DNA of 64,000 nucleotides from Ricinus communis (taxonomy: Eukaryota > Streptophyta > Magnoliopsida > Malpighiales > Euphorbiaceae): assembly GCF_019578655.1 (NCBI RefSeq), contig NC_063257.1, positions 6,944,001 through 7,008,000 of the forward strand, read 5' to 3'. The notes below the pieces were generated by a model. The model saw only the letters and a list, made by a program, of their open reading frames with translations. It was not told the DNA's origin and did no database searches. Shown here one piece after another: positions 36,898 through 48,092 of this stretch. A program made the translations under genes and the position numbers. The stretch's first letter is position 1. Each line of letters begins with the position of its first letter.

Positions 36898-37004
36898 ATT
36901 ATGGAGGGGTCTCTGTGACGCTTGATCAATTGTAATCCAACGGTACAAGATTATAAGAAGCATAATCTGAATAAAATATTAGTAAGTTAAGCAGAGCAGA
37001 CGTA

Positions 37005-37113
37005 GTTTATTGTGACTAAAACATTACCAAATTTGACTGCCAGCTCTTACAGCTCCGATTCCCAACAAAAACCAAATTGCCAAGGACTCTGTTAACTACG
37101 TATCTCAACTTAA
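37005..37113. repeat. Copy A of a dispersed ~110-bp block (see 43725-43840)
   Basis: GTTTATTGTGACTAAAACAT through CAACTTAA aligns along its length with 43725-43840. Shared landmarks are the TTTGAYTGCC and ACCAAATTGCCA blocks and the CTCTGTTAA/TTCCATTAA region, in the same order and spacing. It lies about 220 bases upstream of the NAC start. Confidence 0.6.
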
Positions 37114-37119
37114 CTGTTA

Positions 37120-37210
37120 TATTAATTTAATTATCCTTTGAAGAAATTACAACCACTAACGTAATCTAAAATATTAATTTAATTATCCTTTCAAGAAATT
37201 ACAACCACTA
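37120..37210. repeat. Direct repeat of about 39 bp, two copies
   Basis: TATTAATTTAATTATCCTTT followed by (G/C)AAGAAATTACAACCACTA occurs twice in succession, separated by about 12 bases. Only one base differs between copies. Confidence 0.9.
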
Positions 37211-37896
37211 GCACATTCTTGCCTACAATATCACTTGCAGTGACGCGTAGCAGTACTCTTAGAATAAAATTGAAGCATAATGTGTATGTTGTTGCTGCAT
37301 CTCGCCATTCTGGGACGAGTTCAGGCGCTTCAGTATGGTAAATCACTTCCTTCTATTCCATGTGGCCAGCAATTTGATGTTATTATAGATAAATTTTTTA
37401 TGGGTTTTTCTGAATGTAGACTATCTTGGAATACATCATTGCAGTGCACTGTAACGAAAATGGTTAATGGAGGAGGCAGTGAATGTGTTTAACAGAACGT
37501 CAGAGCTAAATGTAGTTTCTTAGAATAGCATTATTGCTGTATGTAAGATGCATCAGGGAGGTTTTCCAGCGCTTTAAATCATGTAATCGTTGGTTTTATA
37601 GCTATCAGAAAAACAGATTTACTGTCACGTTATAAAGTTAGGTTCTACATCTAATTACTTTACCATGTCTGATATAAATTCAGATTGCAATCTGTTAACT
37701 CTGGTGGCAATGAAATCACAACGCTATCTGTTCTGAACTCTAGTGGCAACGAAATCAGGTTCTGAAAGTTTGGCACTTTGGAATTCAATGCTCTCCAGGT
37801 ATGTCATCAAAGGACAAACAGAAGCTGTAATTATACTTTTTTGTCAATGTTGCCCATATGGCACTATAAAGCTCCTTTTTCAGGTAATTTTATATG
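37211..37896. other. Spacer before the copia element
   Basis: A plus-strand open frame of 70 codons (37280-37492) begins with a hydrophobic stretch that could mimic a signal peptide, but I recognise no protein and no splice context. A short imperfect direct repeat (AACTCTGGTGGCAATGAAAT and a variant) lies at about 37699-37758. Confidence 0.4.
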
Positions 37897-37901
37897 AAAT
37901 G

Positions 37902-38240
37902 CGTAGAAAATGTAATTGAAAGCTTTATTGATATGTAATGATTTTACATGCTAAAATTCTGAGATTATATGTATGTGAATGATCTGTTATATACAAAATG
38001 AGGTGTAACGGTCTTCTTGCTATCTGATGTTTCCTTATGCTCTATATCAACATTCCTTTCTATGTTGGGAAAGGTAGAAGCGACATTTCTTCCTTAGGGA
38101 AGAAATGTTGCTTCTTTTCCCTATTTTTAGGCCTGTGATGATGTTTCTGTACAGCTTTCTGTTGTACAGACCTGAGGCCTTGACCTTCAGTCTTTATCTG
38201 TTGGTCCATAGTTTCTTGCTTCTGGTTTTGTTCTTCAACA
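37902..38240 (-). repeat. 3' LTR of the copia element
   Basis: Matches 41534-41866 over its whole length. In element orientation it starts TGTTGAAGAACAAAACCAGA next to the polypurine tract, and ends TTTTCTACG against the target repeat (the usual terminal CA reads CG). It contains an almost perfect 38-base hairpin at 38076-38113 that is damaged in the other LTR. Confidence 0.92.
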
Positions 38241-38251
38241 CTCCGCCTCAA
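38241..38251 (-). other. Polypurine tract of the copia element
   Basis: On the minus strand TTGAGGCGGAG immediately precedes the LTR start TGTTGAAG. This is the plus-strand primer position and close to the canonical copia tract TTGAGGGGGAG. Confidence 0.85.
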
Positions 38252-38930
38252 GGTGGGTTCGAACAAGTTGATAGAACCCATCTTGCTAAGAAAGTTTTGG
38301 TGATTTGCTTTGTCTAGGGCCTTTGTAAATATATTCACCAACTGTTCGTGGCTCCTGACGAATAAGGTTTCAATTTCTCCAGATTGGACTTTTTCTCTTA
38401 TGAAATGGCAGTCAACTTCAATATGTTTGGTTCGTTCGTGAAAGACAGGGTTTGATGCGATGTGCCTAGCTGCTTGAGTATCGCAGTACATTTTCATTGG
38501 GCCTTTGCATTCTATTTTCATGTCAGTAAGCACTTGTTTGATCCAAATGAGCTCGCTGGCTGTTGACGCCATGGCTCGATATTCTGCTTCTGCGCTTGAT
38601 CTTGCGGGTTACAGTTTGTTTTTTTGCTTTTCCACGTCATTAAGTTTCCTCCTACGAAGGTGCAGAATCCTGAAGTTGACTTCCTGTCACAGCTTCCTGC
38701 CCAATCTGCATCAGAAAAACCAACTATAGTATCAGCATTGTTATTATTTTTCATCCAAATACCTTGACATGGAGTGCCTTTGAGATATCTAAAAATTCCA
38801 TCAATAGCATCCAAATGACTGGTATGGGGAGCATGCATAAACTGGCTTACCATACTTACCGCGTAAGCAATATTAGGTCTAGTGACGGTTAGATATATTA
38901 GTTTTCCTACTAGGCGCTAATAATTGCCTA
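38252..38930 (-). pseudogene. Copia RNase H domain remnant
   Basis: The two frames join across a frameshift near 38610. The upstream part reads RPNIAYAVSMVSQFMHAPHT, IFRYLKGTPCQGIWM, VGFSDADWAGSCDRKSTSGF and CTFVGGNLMTWKSKK. The downstream part reads MASTASELIWIKQVLTDM, YCDTQAARHIASNPVFHERT and KHIEVDCHFIREKV. Catalytic acidic residues of the DADWAG and E positions are still visible. The end runs through SHEQLVNIFTKAL to the polypurine tract. Confidence 0.9.
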
Positions 38931-38971
38931 TGTCATCTAAAGGGTCACCATCTTCTAAATTAAGTTTGGTC

Positions 38972-39800
38972 TTAGTTTCCTTTAGGGTATTTATAGGTTT
39001 GACTCCTGTTTTTCCTGTTTCTTAATAGATTAAGAACGTACTTTCTTTGAGATAAAAATAGGCCTTTATGTGATTTGGCTATTTCTATCCCAAGAAAGTA
39101 TGATAGTTGACCTAAGTCTTTGATATCAAACTCTCCTTTTAGTTTTTGCTTAACCTTTTCTATCTCCTCATTATTATTACCGGTTATGATAATGTCATCT
39201 ACATATACAAGGAGAATAATAGTGCTTGTGTGAGTGTGTTTTACAAACATGGAAGAATTAGAGGTACATTTATTAAAATTAATGTTTAATAGAACATGTC
39301 TTACTTGGCATACCATGCTCTTTGAGATTGCTTTAATCCATAGATAGCCTTTTTGAGTTTACGTACCAAGGAGTCATCTGATGAGGACTTGTGACCTGGA
39401 GGAGGGGTCATATAGACTTCCTCGTCTAGAGATCCTTGGAGGAAGGCATTTTTCACATCCATTTGAAATAGACTCCATCCTGAATTAGTGGCAACAGATA
39501 ATAAAATGTGAATAGTACTCATTTTTGCTACGGGTGCAAAAGTTTCCTGGTAGTCTACCCTATAGGTTTGAGTGAACCCTTTTGCTACTAATTTAGCCTT
39601 ATATCTTTCAATTATACCATCACATTTGTACTTTCTTTTATATACCCATTTGCATCCTACGAGTTTTTTATTTGGTGGCAGAGTGATAATATCCCATGTG
39701 TCATTTTTTTCTAGGGCTTGAAGCTTTTCCTTCATGGCTTTACACCAATTGGGATTAGAGTTAGCTTCATAAAAAGATGTGGGTTCGGTGTGAGTTGTGA
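38972..39800 (-). pseudogene. Copia reverse transcriptase remnant
   Basis: Two adjacent frames cover the domain. 39301-39735 reads ALEKNDTWDIITLPPNKKLV, GCKWVYKRKYKCDG, KARLVAKGFTQ-type text and FQMDVKNAFLQGSLDEEVYM. 38972-39316 contains the polymerase active site LLVYVDDIIITGNN and LKGEFDIKDLGQLSYFLGIE. A frameshift near 39305 separates them, after LKKAIYGLKQSQRAWY. The active-site YVDD is intact but the frame is not. Confidence 0.92.
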
Positions 39801-39929
39801 GGTTGCCTAGGTATGCCTTATATTGATTTGATATGAATTGTAATTAATGAAGTGTTGAATTGGATATGACACCTTATGGGACACATAGTCCCTTAACCTG
39901 GTCGGAGGTTTGGTTGTTTGAGATGATCT

Positions 39930-40780
39930 TCACAGGGTACTTTCTTCATGTGGTTCACTTTGTTCTTGTGGCTCATGTTCTCCCCCTGAAGAAGTTGCCT
40001 CGGGAGTTGCTTCTGGAATTAGCTCCCTCTCTGGTGGAGTATCCTGTATTTGACTGTCAAAAAAGGAAGAGTTATGCGGAAATAACAAGTTAAGGGGCCC
40101 ATGATTGTGAGTGGGATCATTTGTGAAGTAAGGTGCATTTTCAACGAATGACACATTCCGAAAGATGTAGGTCTTGTGAGTGGAGGGGCCATAGCATTTA
40201 TACCTCTTTTTTTCAGAGGAGTATTCTAGGAATATAGTTTTGACTGAACTCTTGTTGAGTTTATGGTGGCGATTAATGTGGATAAAGGTTGTACAGCCAA
40301 AAATTCGAATGTGCCATAATTCTATTTTTCTTCTTTTGAGGATTTCTAGAGGACTTAGATCTTTTAGTTTGGTGCTGGGAAGTCTGTTGACAAGATACAC
40401 AGCAGTTAGGAGGGCATCCAACCACAAATTATTTTGGACATTATTTTGAAAAAGAAGGGTTCGCGTGACTTCAAGTAGATGTCTGTTTTTTCTTTTACAA
40501 ACCCCATTTTGTTCGGGGGTATAAATGCAGGTGGTTTGAGCAAAATTCCTTTTTTTGAAAAGAAGTCGGAAAAACTTTTATTTATGTATTCAGTGCCATT
40601 GTCTGAGCGAAAAGTTTTAATTTTGATATTGTACTGATTTTGAATAAAATTAAAAAAGTTTTGAAAACAAGAAAAGACATCGTTTTTTCTTTTTAACAAA
40701 TAAACCCAAGTAGTGCGGGAGTAGTCATCAATGAATGTGACAAAGTATATGAAATGATTGTATGAAGTGACGAGGGCAGG
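39930..40780 (-). pseudogene. Copia integrase remnant
   Basis: FVTFIDDYSRTTWVYLLKRK at about 40675-40740 and FRSDNGTEYINKSFSDFF supply two aspartates of the D,D,E core. After a frame change comes MWLDALLTAVYLVNRLPSTK and the copia-typical SPLEILKRRK, FGCTTFIHI and KTIFLEYSSEKKRYKCY segments. Frameshifts make it inactive. Confidence 0.9.
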
Positions 40781-40850
40781 TCCTCAAACATCAGAGTGAA
40801 TTAAGTCAAACATATTTTTAGATACAGTAGAAGATAAAGGGAAAGGTAAT

Positions 40851-41533
40851 CTAGTTAGTATGCTTAAAAAATTTGCAAATGTCACAACAACTAGAATTTA
40901 ATTTTAGACAAAAAAGCTGGTTTAAGATTTTATCGGACGGATGCCCAAACCGCCGATGCATCAACATTCCTTGATCGACTGGACTAGTCGATATAAGACA
41001 GTGGTTGGTGGAGTTTGTGAGATAGTACATACCATTTTCAAAATGTCCCTCACCAATCGTCTTCCCTGTGATTCGATCTTGAAACAACACTGCAGTAAAT
41101 GAGAATATAATATTACAATTCAAGGTCCTAGTTATTTTTCCAACAGATAATAAATTAGATTTAAAATTAGGTAAGAAAAGAATATCTTGTATATTATTAT
41201 GAAACAGATTTGATGAGCCAAAACTAGATATTTCAGCTCGATCTCCGTTGGCAACAATCACATGTTGGGAAACTATAGGTACAAAATTTTGTAATTTTGT
41301 TGGGTCCCATGTCATGTGATCGGTTGTACCGGAGTCGATGATCCAATCTTGAGAATTTTATTTAAAGAATTTATGTAATTTTTAGATACTAAACCTGACC
41401 CACGGGGTTGCTAGAGCTGAATAATGGACTGGAGCTGAGAAATTAATTGCGAGAGTTGGAAATTTTCTGTCGGGCCGGATCCGGGTCGGGTCTGCTGTGC
41501 AAATCGGGTTGGATCCGGGTCAGCCCAGTGGTT
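40851..41533 (-). pseudogene. Copia late gag, protease side and integrase zinc-binding remnant
   Basis: Reading on the minus strand from the 5' LTR: NHWADPDPTRFAQQ (late gag), a stop, then a protease-like start with text near SSTPVQPIT, then MTWDPTKLQNFVP, SFGSSNLFHNNIQDILFLPN, FKSNLLSVGKIT and the integrase HHCC entry MHRRFGHPSDKILNQL with CDICKFFKH. The first gag codons abut the LTR, so the element lacks a leader, primer-binding site and early gag. Confidence 0.85.
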
Positions 41534-41866
41534 GGTAGAAAATATAATTGAAAGCTTTATTGATCTGTGATGATTTTACAAGCTAAAATTCTGAGATTAC
41601 ATGTATGCGAATGATCTGTTATATACAAAATGAAGTGTAACGGTCTTCTTGCTATATGATGTTCCCCTATGCTCTATATCAACGTTCATTTCTAGGTTGG
41701 GAAAGGTAGAAGCGACCTTTTAGGGAAGAAAAGTTACTCCTTTTTCCTGTTTTTGGAACTGTGATGATATGTCTGTACAGCTTTCTGCTGTACAGACCTG
41801 AGGCCTTGACCTTCAGTACTTATCTGCTGGTCCATGGTTTCTTGCTTCTAGTTTTGTTCTTCAACA
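41534..41866 (-). repeat. 5' LTR of the copia element
   Basis: Same sequence as 37902-38240 with scattered substitutions and small indels. The outer end TGTTGAAGAACAAAACTAGA abuts target repeat AAATG. The inner end abuts late gag directly. Confidence 0.92.
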
Positions 41867-43724
41867 AAATGCCCCTACAATATGAATATGTACAACAAGT
41901 TTCTCAAGCCAAATGTGCAACTCTAGTTGGAATTGCAAAATGGAAATGGTTACTTGCACCAATGTATATGTATAAACGAGCATGTTTTGCAGCATATTGC
42001 ATTGTTGCTGGATTTGGAGGGATAGGAGTGTGCCAGAAAATGGAATGCACGCTGATTTTTCTTTATAAGCCATAATTTTTATTGATAAGGGGGAGGTAGA
42101 CTAACAGAAGCCAGGCAGCCTTACATTAATTGCTGAACCAGAACTTTACCTGACTAATTAGCTCCCAATATGCATAATGCACTCAGATCTAATTAACTTA
42201 CTCTCCTCAATGGTAAATTTTAAAAAACAAAAACATTATTTTTGACAATAGTATCTGCAAGGATACTCTTGAGAATTATAAATTTTTCAACTTCAATTCC
42301 TAAAGCTAGACGTAGTTTTGCATTTGAAAGGTTAGAAATTTGGTCGTGTTTCAGAACAAGAGTGCATCTGCAGATATAGTCTCTGAAACTGTTTGAAGTA
42401 GGTTTTGTTTTTTTTTGCTGCTATTTGTTGCCTGTAATTGTTGGCTTTTAGCAGCAATGTTGTAGCTTTCAGTGGATTGATGGAAAAATAGTTTTAAGTA
42501 TATGTACAAGAGATTAGCCTAAAAATATTCAGCTAGAACTTTGATGTGTCTAATTTATTTTATTGATATATAACAGTTTTACTGAAAATGTCATAAAATC
42601 ATCCTCTTTCATATATAAAATAATTTTATTTTTTTTTAATTTATAGCCTAAACTTAGTTATACGACAATCATAGTTTAAAATTTAATTTAAGGAGAATGT
42701 ATATTCAAATACTTGCATTTTGGTTATTTAGTCACTCAAATACTTTAATTTCAATTTAATTTAATAAATATCTGAACTTTATTTTTATAACTTTATAAAT
42801 ATTTTCAATTTTTGATTTAATCTAACAGACACATATTCGTACATTTATAAATAGTACGCTTGAACGTATTGAATAAAGTCACATGTCAAAAAGGGTTTAA
42901 ACATCATAAAAAATAAGTTGAAGTGTTTATTAAATTATATTAAAAATTAAAGTATTAATATGACGGGATAAATAAAGTTTAAATATGCAGATATATATTT
43001 GGCCTTTAATTTATTTTCAAAATAAAATATTAATGTTGCATTATATTTGTACAAGAATAAGCATAATCCATCCTATTTATCAATCAGATAAACATAAATG
43101 AAACTTAACCATCTAAAACAATAATCAAATTTCCTTTATAATATATAATTAGGGTTTCTAGCAATAGAATAAAATCAATACTTGTTATTTTGAGAAAGAT
43201 AAAACAAATTGTTAAATATGAATGCTATTCAAAATCAAATTTAATGAGTATACCATTTAAGAGAAAATTAAAATTATAAGCATTAAAAATATTTAATTAC
43301 TAGTCATATTATTTGTTAAATTATTATTATATACATCCATTTATTATTAATTAGATTGTAAGTATAAATCTTTTAATATAAAAAATACAGTTTTAAATTT
43401 TAAAATTATAATAAGAGAAAATAAAGATGACTCAAAAATTACAATTGAAATATATATAATATCTATTATGAATATATATAAAAAATTTATACAAAAATAA
43501 AAATAATAGTTTGTACAACGAGAGGATAGAGATTAGTTATAAATTAAATCATAACAAACTATAGGGATGTGCAGAGTTTTTGGTTTTTTTAAGGATGTAA
43601 CGTGCTAAACCTTGGGGATATTATTGTAATTCTGCCATTAAATCCCACATAGGAAAATACGTAAGAAGCGAAAAATACCAAAAAATAAGTATTAAATTAT
43701 AAATACTCAGGAGGTCAACACGTT

Positions 43725-43840
43725 GTTTATTCCGATTAAAAAATGTATCAATTTGATTGCCACCTCACCCATCTCTTAGCCCTAAAAAATACCAAATTGC
43801 CACGAATTCCATTAAATATATATTATATATTTCAACTTAA
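43725..43840. repeat. Copy B of the dispersed ~110-bp block (see 37005-37113)
   Basis: GTTTATTCCGATTAAAAAAT through CAACTTAA aligns with copy A with several substitutions. It lies about 215 bases upstream of the first F-box gene's start. Confidence 0.6.
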
Positions 43841-43992
43841 TTAAAAAAAAAAAAGAAAACACCAAATTGTTATCATGCTCATCATCTGAACATAGTAATA
43901 TTCTTAACTGCTAAGCTCATATTAAATATTAATTGGTATCAGATATAAAAGACTTAACTGTTAAGCTTTCTAGTGTGGACCCATATCCTCTG

Positions 43993-44004
43993 TATATATA
44001 AAAA
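43993..44004 (+). promoter_or_regulatory. Putative TATA box of F-box gene 1
   Basis: TATATATAAAAA about 55 bases upstream of the ATG at 44055. Position and sequence fit a TATA box with a short leader. Confidence 0.5.
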
Positions 44005-44054
44005 GAGAATCAGAAACCACAAAGTAGGAAAACAAATATTGCAGTCTATCAGCA

Positions 44055-45239
44055 ATGGAAAAGAAGGGTACTGATATCCAAGAATTGCCAGAAGGTTGCA
44101 TAGCAGACATCTTCTCTTTTACAACCCCTCGTGATGCTTGCAATCTCTCTACAGTCTCTTCCAAGTTCAAGAATGCATCTCTATCCGATACCGTTTGGGA
44201 GAGCTTCCTGCCTCAGGATTATAACTCTATTATCTCTCAATCCTCTCATCCTTCTCTCTTGTCATCTTGCTCTTCCAAGAAACATCTCTTTCTCAGCCTC
44301 TGCCAAAAACCAATCATCATCGACAACGGCAAGAAGGTAACTACATGTTCCCTCCTTAATTTCCACTTTCAAGCTTTCAAATATATATATATATATATAG
44401 GAAGAGCACTGAGCCAAAACTCAATCTTCCGCTTATGTTGATATATGATGTTAATTCCAATTCATGGTTAATATAGAGTTTTTCTTTGGATAAACGGAAT
44501 GGGAAGAAGTGTTATATGCTTTCTGCAAGGGATCTCAAGATTAGCTGGGGTGGTACTCCTACGTACTGGAGATGGATTTCTGACCCTGATTCCAGGTCTG
44601 TCTTATACTCTTTATTACTATATTTTCTTCTACGGTCTATAGGGCTTCAGGTGATCAAGCAATTTTTTTCAACCAGCTCGGGAAAAAAATTCCTGCAACA
44701 TAACTTTAATTGATTGTTCTTATTGTACAAACAGATTTGGTGAGGTGGCAGAGCTAATTAGTGTGTGTTGGCTAGAAATCAGTGGCACAATTAGTACAAG
44801 TTTGTTATCTCCATCAACAATGTATTCAGCTTACCTTGTGTTCAAGCTTAATGAAAGGGCCTACGGATTACATGATCCTCCTGTGGAGGCAATAGTTAGA
44901 GCTGGTGATGGAAGTGAAATCAATAAGCGTATAATTTATTTGGATGCTGATACAAATTTAAGGGGTGTTAGGCAAGAGCCTCTTCTTTTAAGAACACGAC
45001 ATGGATTGTTTGGCCCCAGCGACATTGCGGAGGAGTCGGAAACACCTGAGCATAGCGGAAATGACGGGCAGCAGAGTGGCTCAAAGGAGAGAGGAGATGG
45101 GTGGTTGGAGGTTGAATTGGGCGAGTTCTTTAACCGGGATGGCAATGGCGAGGAATTGGAAATGAGTGTTCTGGAGGTGAAGGGTGGTAAGTGGAAAGGT
45201 GGTCTCATTGTTCAAGGTATAGAGATAAGGCCTAAGTAG
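44055..45239 (+). CDS. F-box protein with phloem protein 2 (PP2/Nictaba-like) domain, PP2-B type, copy 1
   Basis: Three exons, 44055-44336, 44477-44595 and 44735-45239, give 301 aa. Residues 8-50 are the F-box (LPEGCIADIFSFTTPRDACN, LSTVSSKFKNASLSDTVWES), which binds SKP1 in SCF ubiquitin ligases. The rest is the PP2 lectin-like domain: KCYMLSARDLKISWGGTPTY, WRWI, FGEVAELISVCWLEISGTI, YSAYLVFKL, then GDGWLEVELGEFFN and VKGGKWKGGLIVQGIEIRPK at the end. Such proteins probably link glycan recognition to ubiquitination, often under stress. Exon 1 ends after codon 94; exon 2 ends in phase 2 (AG|A, Arg). The ATG is the first after the TATA box. Stop TAG. Tandem partner of the gene at 48093. Confidence 0.95.
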
Positions 45240-48092
45240 AGTTGTTGATCAGATCAGCAAAAGGGCGACAACAGATGCATCTCATCTTTACCCTCAGCTT
45301 AAGCAACGATTGGAGGTGATTCGGGCATCTCTCGGCTTGAGCAATGACAGAGTTGGGGGTCGTCCTTGGGGATCAACATTTTGTTGATTATGTTGGCAAG
45401 AAACATTAAGCTGATAATTAGGTGAAGGCTTCAGAATGAAAATGTGTATTAAGCTAATTTCCTCTAGGGTTCTATGTATGTAAAGTAAACTTATAATAAG
45501 AACAGTACAAAAAGGGACTGTTATATTTTTATTTCCCAGTTCGAACGATATTGATCCTGAATTATCTAGTTTCTTCTGGTATGAACTTAGAATTTCGCCG
45601 CTTTAGTTTCAATATCGAAGGCACAAGCACTATTTCCAATGGAATAAATCAACCAAAACAGCAGTCAGACTACCCCCCTTGTCTACTGGCATCATCAGCT
45701 GTTTGTGTTAGTCTACTTGACATTTTCTTTAGGGTATATAATAATTCTTTTGACATTTTATTTAGTTTTTCTCAAAAGAAATAAAGAGCAATTCGAGCCG
45801 ATTGGGCCCAGTTTAATTGGTGTGTTTATGTGGTGCCTGGAGAGTAGGACATTTATCCCTATTTTCTTCTTCTCTTTTCTTGGATCACCAAATTTCTTCT
45901 TTTTATGTACCTTCTTTACTTTTTTTCTTGATGGAATCTAATCTCAAGTATGCGTATAGTTGTATTTATCAATCACAATGGATTCATTCATTTGGATGAA
46001 TAATATGTAATTTATAATCCTGTGAGTAGATTTATAAGAAAAAAGCTATCTACTATTTATAGTTCATAATTTTATTAGTTGAATTTTCAATGATTTTAAA
46101 AAAATAAAAAAAGATAAACTACTTGCAAATAAAAAGTAGTCTTTTTTAAGTTATAATCGAACCAAATATTTCATGAACCACTTAAAGCTTAGCTCAGTAA
46201 AAGATTTATTCGAAATTACTCATAAGTGAATCGAATAGAGTTATGAGTTTGATTTTGAATTTGAAAAATTTATTAAGTCAAATTTAAATTCGATGAAAAT
46301 TGATTTGTTAATTTGTGATCGATCCAAATTGTACATAGATATTTAAAGATAATTTAGAATTTTAATGATATTTTTTTATATATAATATAATGAAAACCTC
46401 ATTTTAGATTTTTTGTCTGAATTTAGGAAATAATTGCCAAAGAGGAGAATTGAGCTAAAAACGCACTAATGGACTTTAATTGGACTGTGGCTATAAAAGG
46501 CTCGAGAATCAGACACGTGGGATATCAATAGCTTGGGCCTAGCTTAATTCATTAAGGCCCAAGAAGGAGGTTTAAGTAATTATTATATAATTAGTGGATA
46601 ATTATCTTTTAAGTTGTTTAGTTTGTGGACAATAAGGGATGATTATAGTAGTTATGTGCTAAGAAAAAAACTCTAAGAAGGGAATCTCTACAAGGACTAA
46701 AGGTTAATTAAAACAGGAAGTTCTTCGACTACTACGATTCTCTCTGGAGAAGGTTTCTACTATTCTCTGCAGAAATTTTTATAGTCCATCATCTTCTACA
46801 TCTAACTACCTTTAGTTGCATCATTATTCAAAGAATCAGAGAAGCTTTTTGAAGACGTGAAGAAAGAAGACCAATCTTCTTCATTCTTTGAAGAGTCTTT
46901 GAACTTTGAGAGAGTTTTAGTTTTCTGTTTTATGAATCTCAAGTCTTTCTATTTAATTACAATGATCATTGGATTAAGTATGTTAGGCCAAGTTCCATAA
47001 GAGTTTAGTTTGGCTTTTTACTTATATATGAACCTTATATATTTTGAGTTTAATGAATAATTTCTTTACCTTTATATGTTTATTAGTTTCATCTATTATT
47101 ATTGGTTGACTATAATATCAATTTAATAGTAATATTTGTTATGAAATCTTTAGATTAAAAGTATTAGAAACATCAGTTTTACTTTAATCTATGTTGATAT
47201 ATGAAACCTAAGATGCATCATTAGGTTGAGTGACTTAGAGAAAAAGGCACATCACCACCTCATTTGTTAGATTAGGACTTAAAGGAATTAAGGGAATTAC
47301 TAAGTAAAAACTAGACTAAATGTTATTTTATCATATAGTTCATATTAATCATTCTATTCTAGTTGCATATTTATTTTCTGGTTATTTTTTTTTTATTAAA
47401 TCAAAGATCATTTTTAAAATATTAGCTTAGAATGTTTATATTTATTTTCAGTATTTTGTGTGATAGTTTGTTTTTATAATAAATGCTCTACAATTTCTTG
47501 TGAGATTGATCTCGTGGTAAGCTTGTCCATAATATCATTTGGTTCGTATACTTACGAGTATTAATTTAGATATATCAGTTTATGAGTATGTTTATTTATG
47601 GATATCAAACTCAATTCATTTATAAAGTTTATGAATAATCTCGCAACATGGTTTATGAAAAAACTCTTTAACAAGCTTGTCTATAAACAATCTCGGATGG
47701 AAAAGATTTTTAAATTTAAAATTTTATATAAAATATAAAATAATAAAAAGGGCTTAACAAGATGAATTTAAACATATCTCATATATTAATAAACGAGGTA
47801 GTTATGAATCCAACTCAGGGAGTTGAATAATTTTAAAACAATCTGAATTAGAATTTATATAAAAATAATTCACCAAACTAAACCAAGCTGAAGTGAAGGT
47901 TTTCCTTTGCTTCCTTTTCTCTCCTCCACGAGTATCATCCTTGAGAAAATAAAAATATCTAATCAATAAATATTCCTCCAATTTCCAGGAACAAGTTAGC
48001 GTTCAACAACGAAAATATCCCCACCTATACCTAATTCCTGCATTTAGAGCAGCCATAACCAGAATTCAAGAGCAATAAGAGAGAGCAACAAG
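45240..48092. other. Spacer between the two F-box/PP2 genes
   Basis: The first few hundred bases are probably 3' UTR of copy 1. No gene follows. Around 46440-47590 the sequence differs from the AT-rich surroundings and has some LTR-retroelement-like traits (listed separately). Confidence 0.45.
46440..47590 (+). repeat. Possible LTR-retroelement remnant, unclassified
   Basis: The block has CTATAAAAGG at about 46491, a leader-like purine/CT stretch, and near its end TTGTGAGATTGATCTCGTGG with TTCGTATACTTACGAGTA. That last pair recalls the CCTGTGGGATCGA...ACTTGCGAGT phrase common in the untranslated parts of large plant gypsy elements. No coding part, second LTR or target repeat is seen. Low confidence. 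Confidence 0.25.

Larger units (their letters stand above)
37897..41871 (-). mobile_element. Ty1/copia LTR retrotransposon, degenerate, with 5-bp target duplication
   Basis: The element proper is 37902-41866, transcribed on the minus strand, flanked by AAATG at 37897-37901 and 41867-41871. It has two LTRs of about 335 bp, a polypurine tract beside the 3' LTR, and pol remnants in the order protease-side region, integrase, reverse transcriptase, RNase H. Integrase before RT is the copia order. The 5' LTR joins directly to the end of gag, so the primer-binding site and most of gag have been deleted. Several frameshifts and stops break pol. By eye the LTRs are about 90% identical, indicating an old insertion. 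Confidence 0.93.
41872..44054. other. AT-rich spacer between the copia element and F-box gene 1
   Basis: A plus-strand open frame next to the copia edge (41867-42075, MPLQYEYVQQVSQAKCATLV and following) matches nothing I know. The rest is very AT-rich, with no gene. The end contains copy B of the dispersed block and the F-box promoter. Confidence 0.45.

Noticed and set aside
37280..37492. 70-codon plus-strand frame with a hydrophobic start
   Set aside because: No recognisable mature domain, no conserved cysteine pattern, no splice context; likely chance.
38105..38317. Plus-strand frames inside the copia LTRs and a 41761-42075 frame spanning the LTR edge
   Set aside because: They are opposite-strand or junction artefacts of the minus-strand retroelement; the part beyond the LTR matches nothing known.
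45241..45390. Short frame just after the stop of F-box copy 1 (VVDQISKRATTDASHLYPQL and following)
   Set aside because: It is in a different frame from the gene, is only about 48 codons, and sits in the expected 3' UTR; no homologue recognised.
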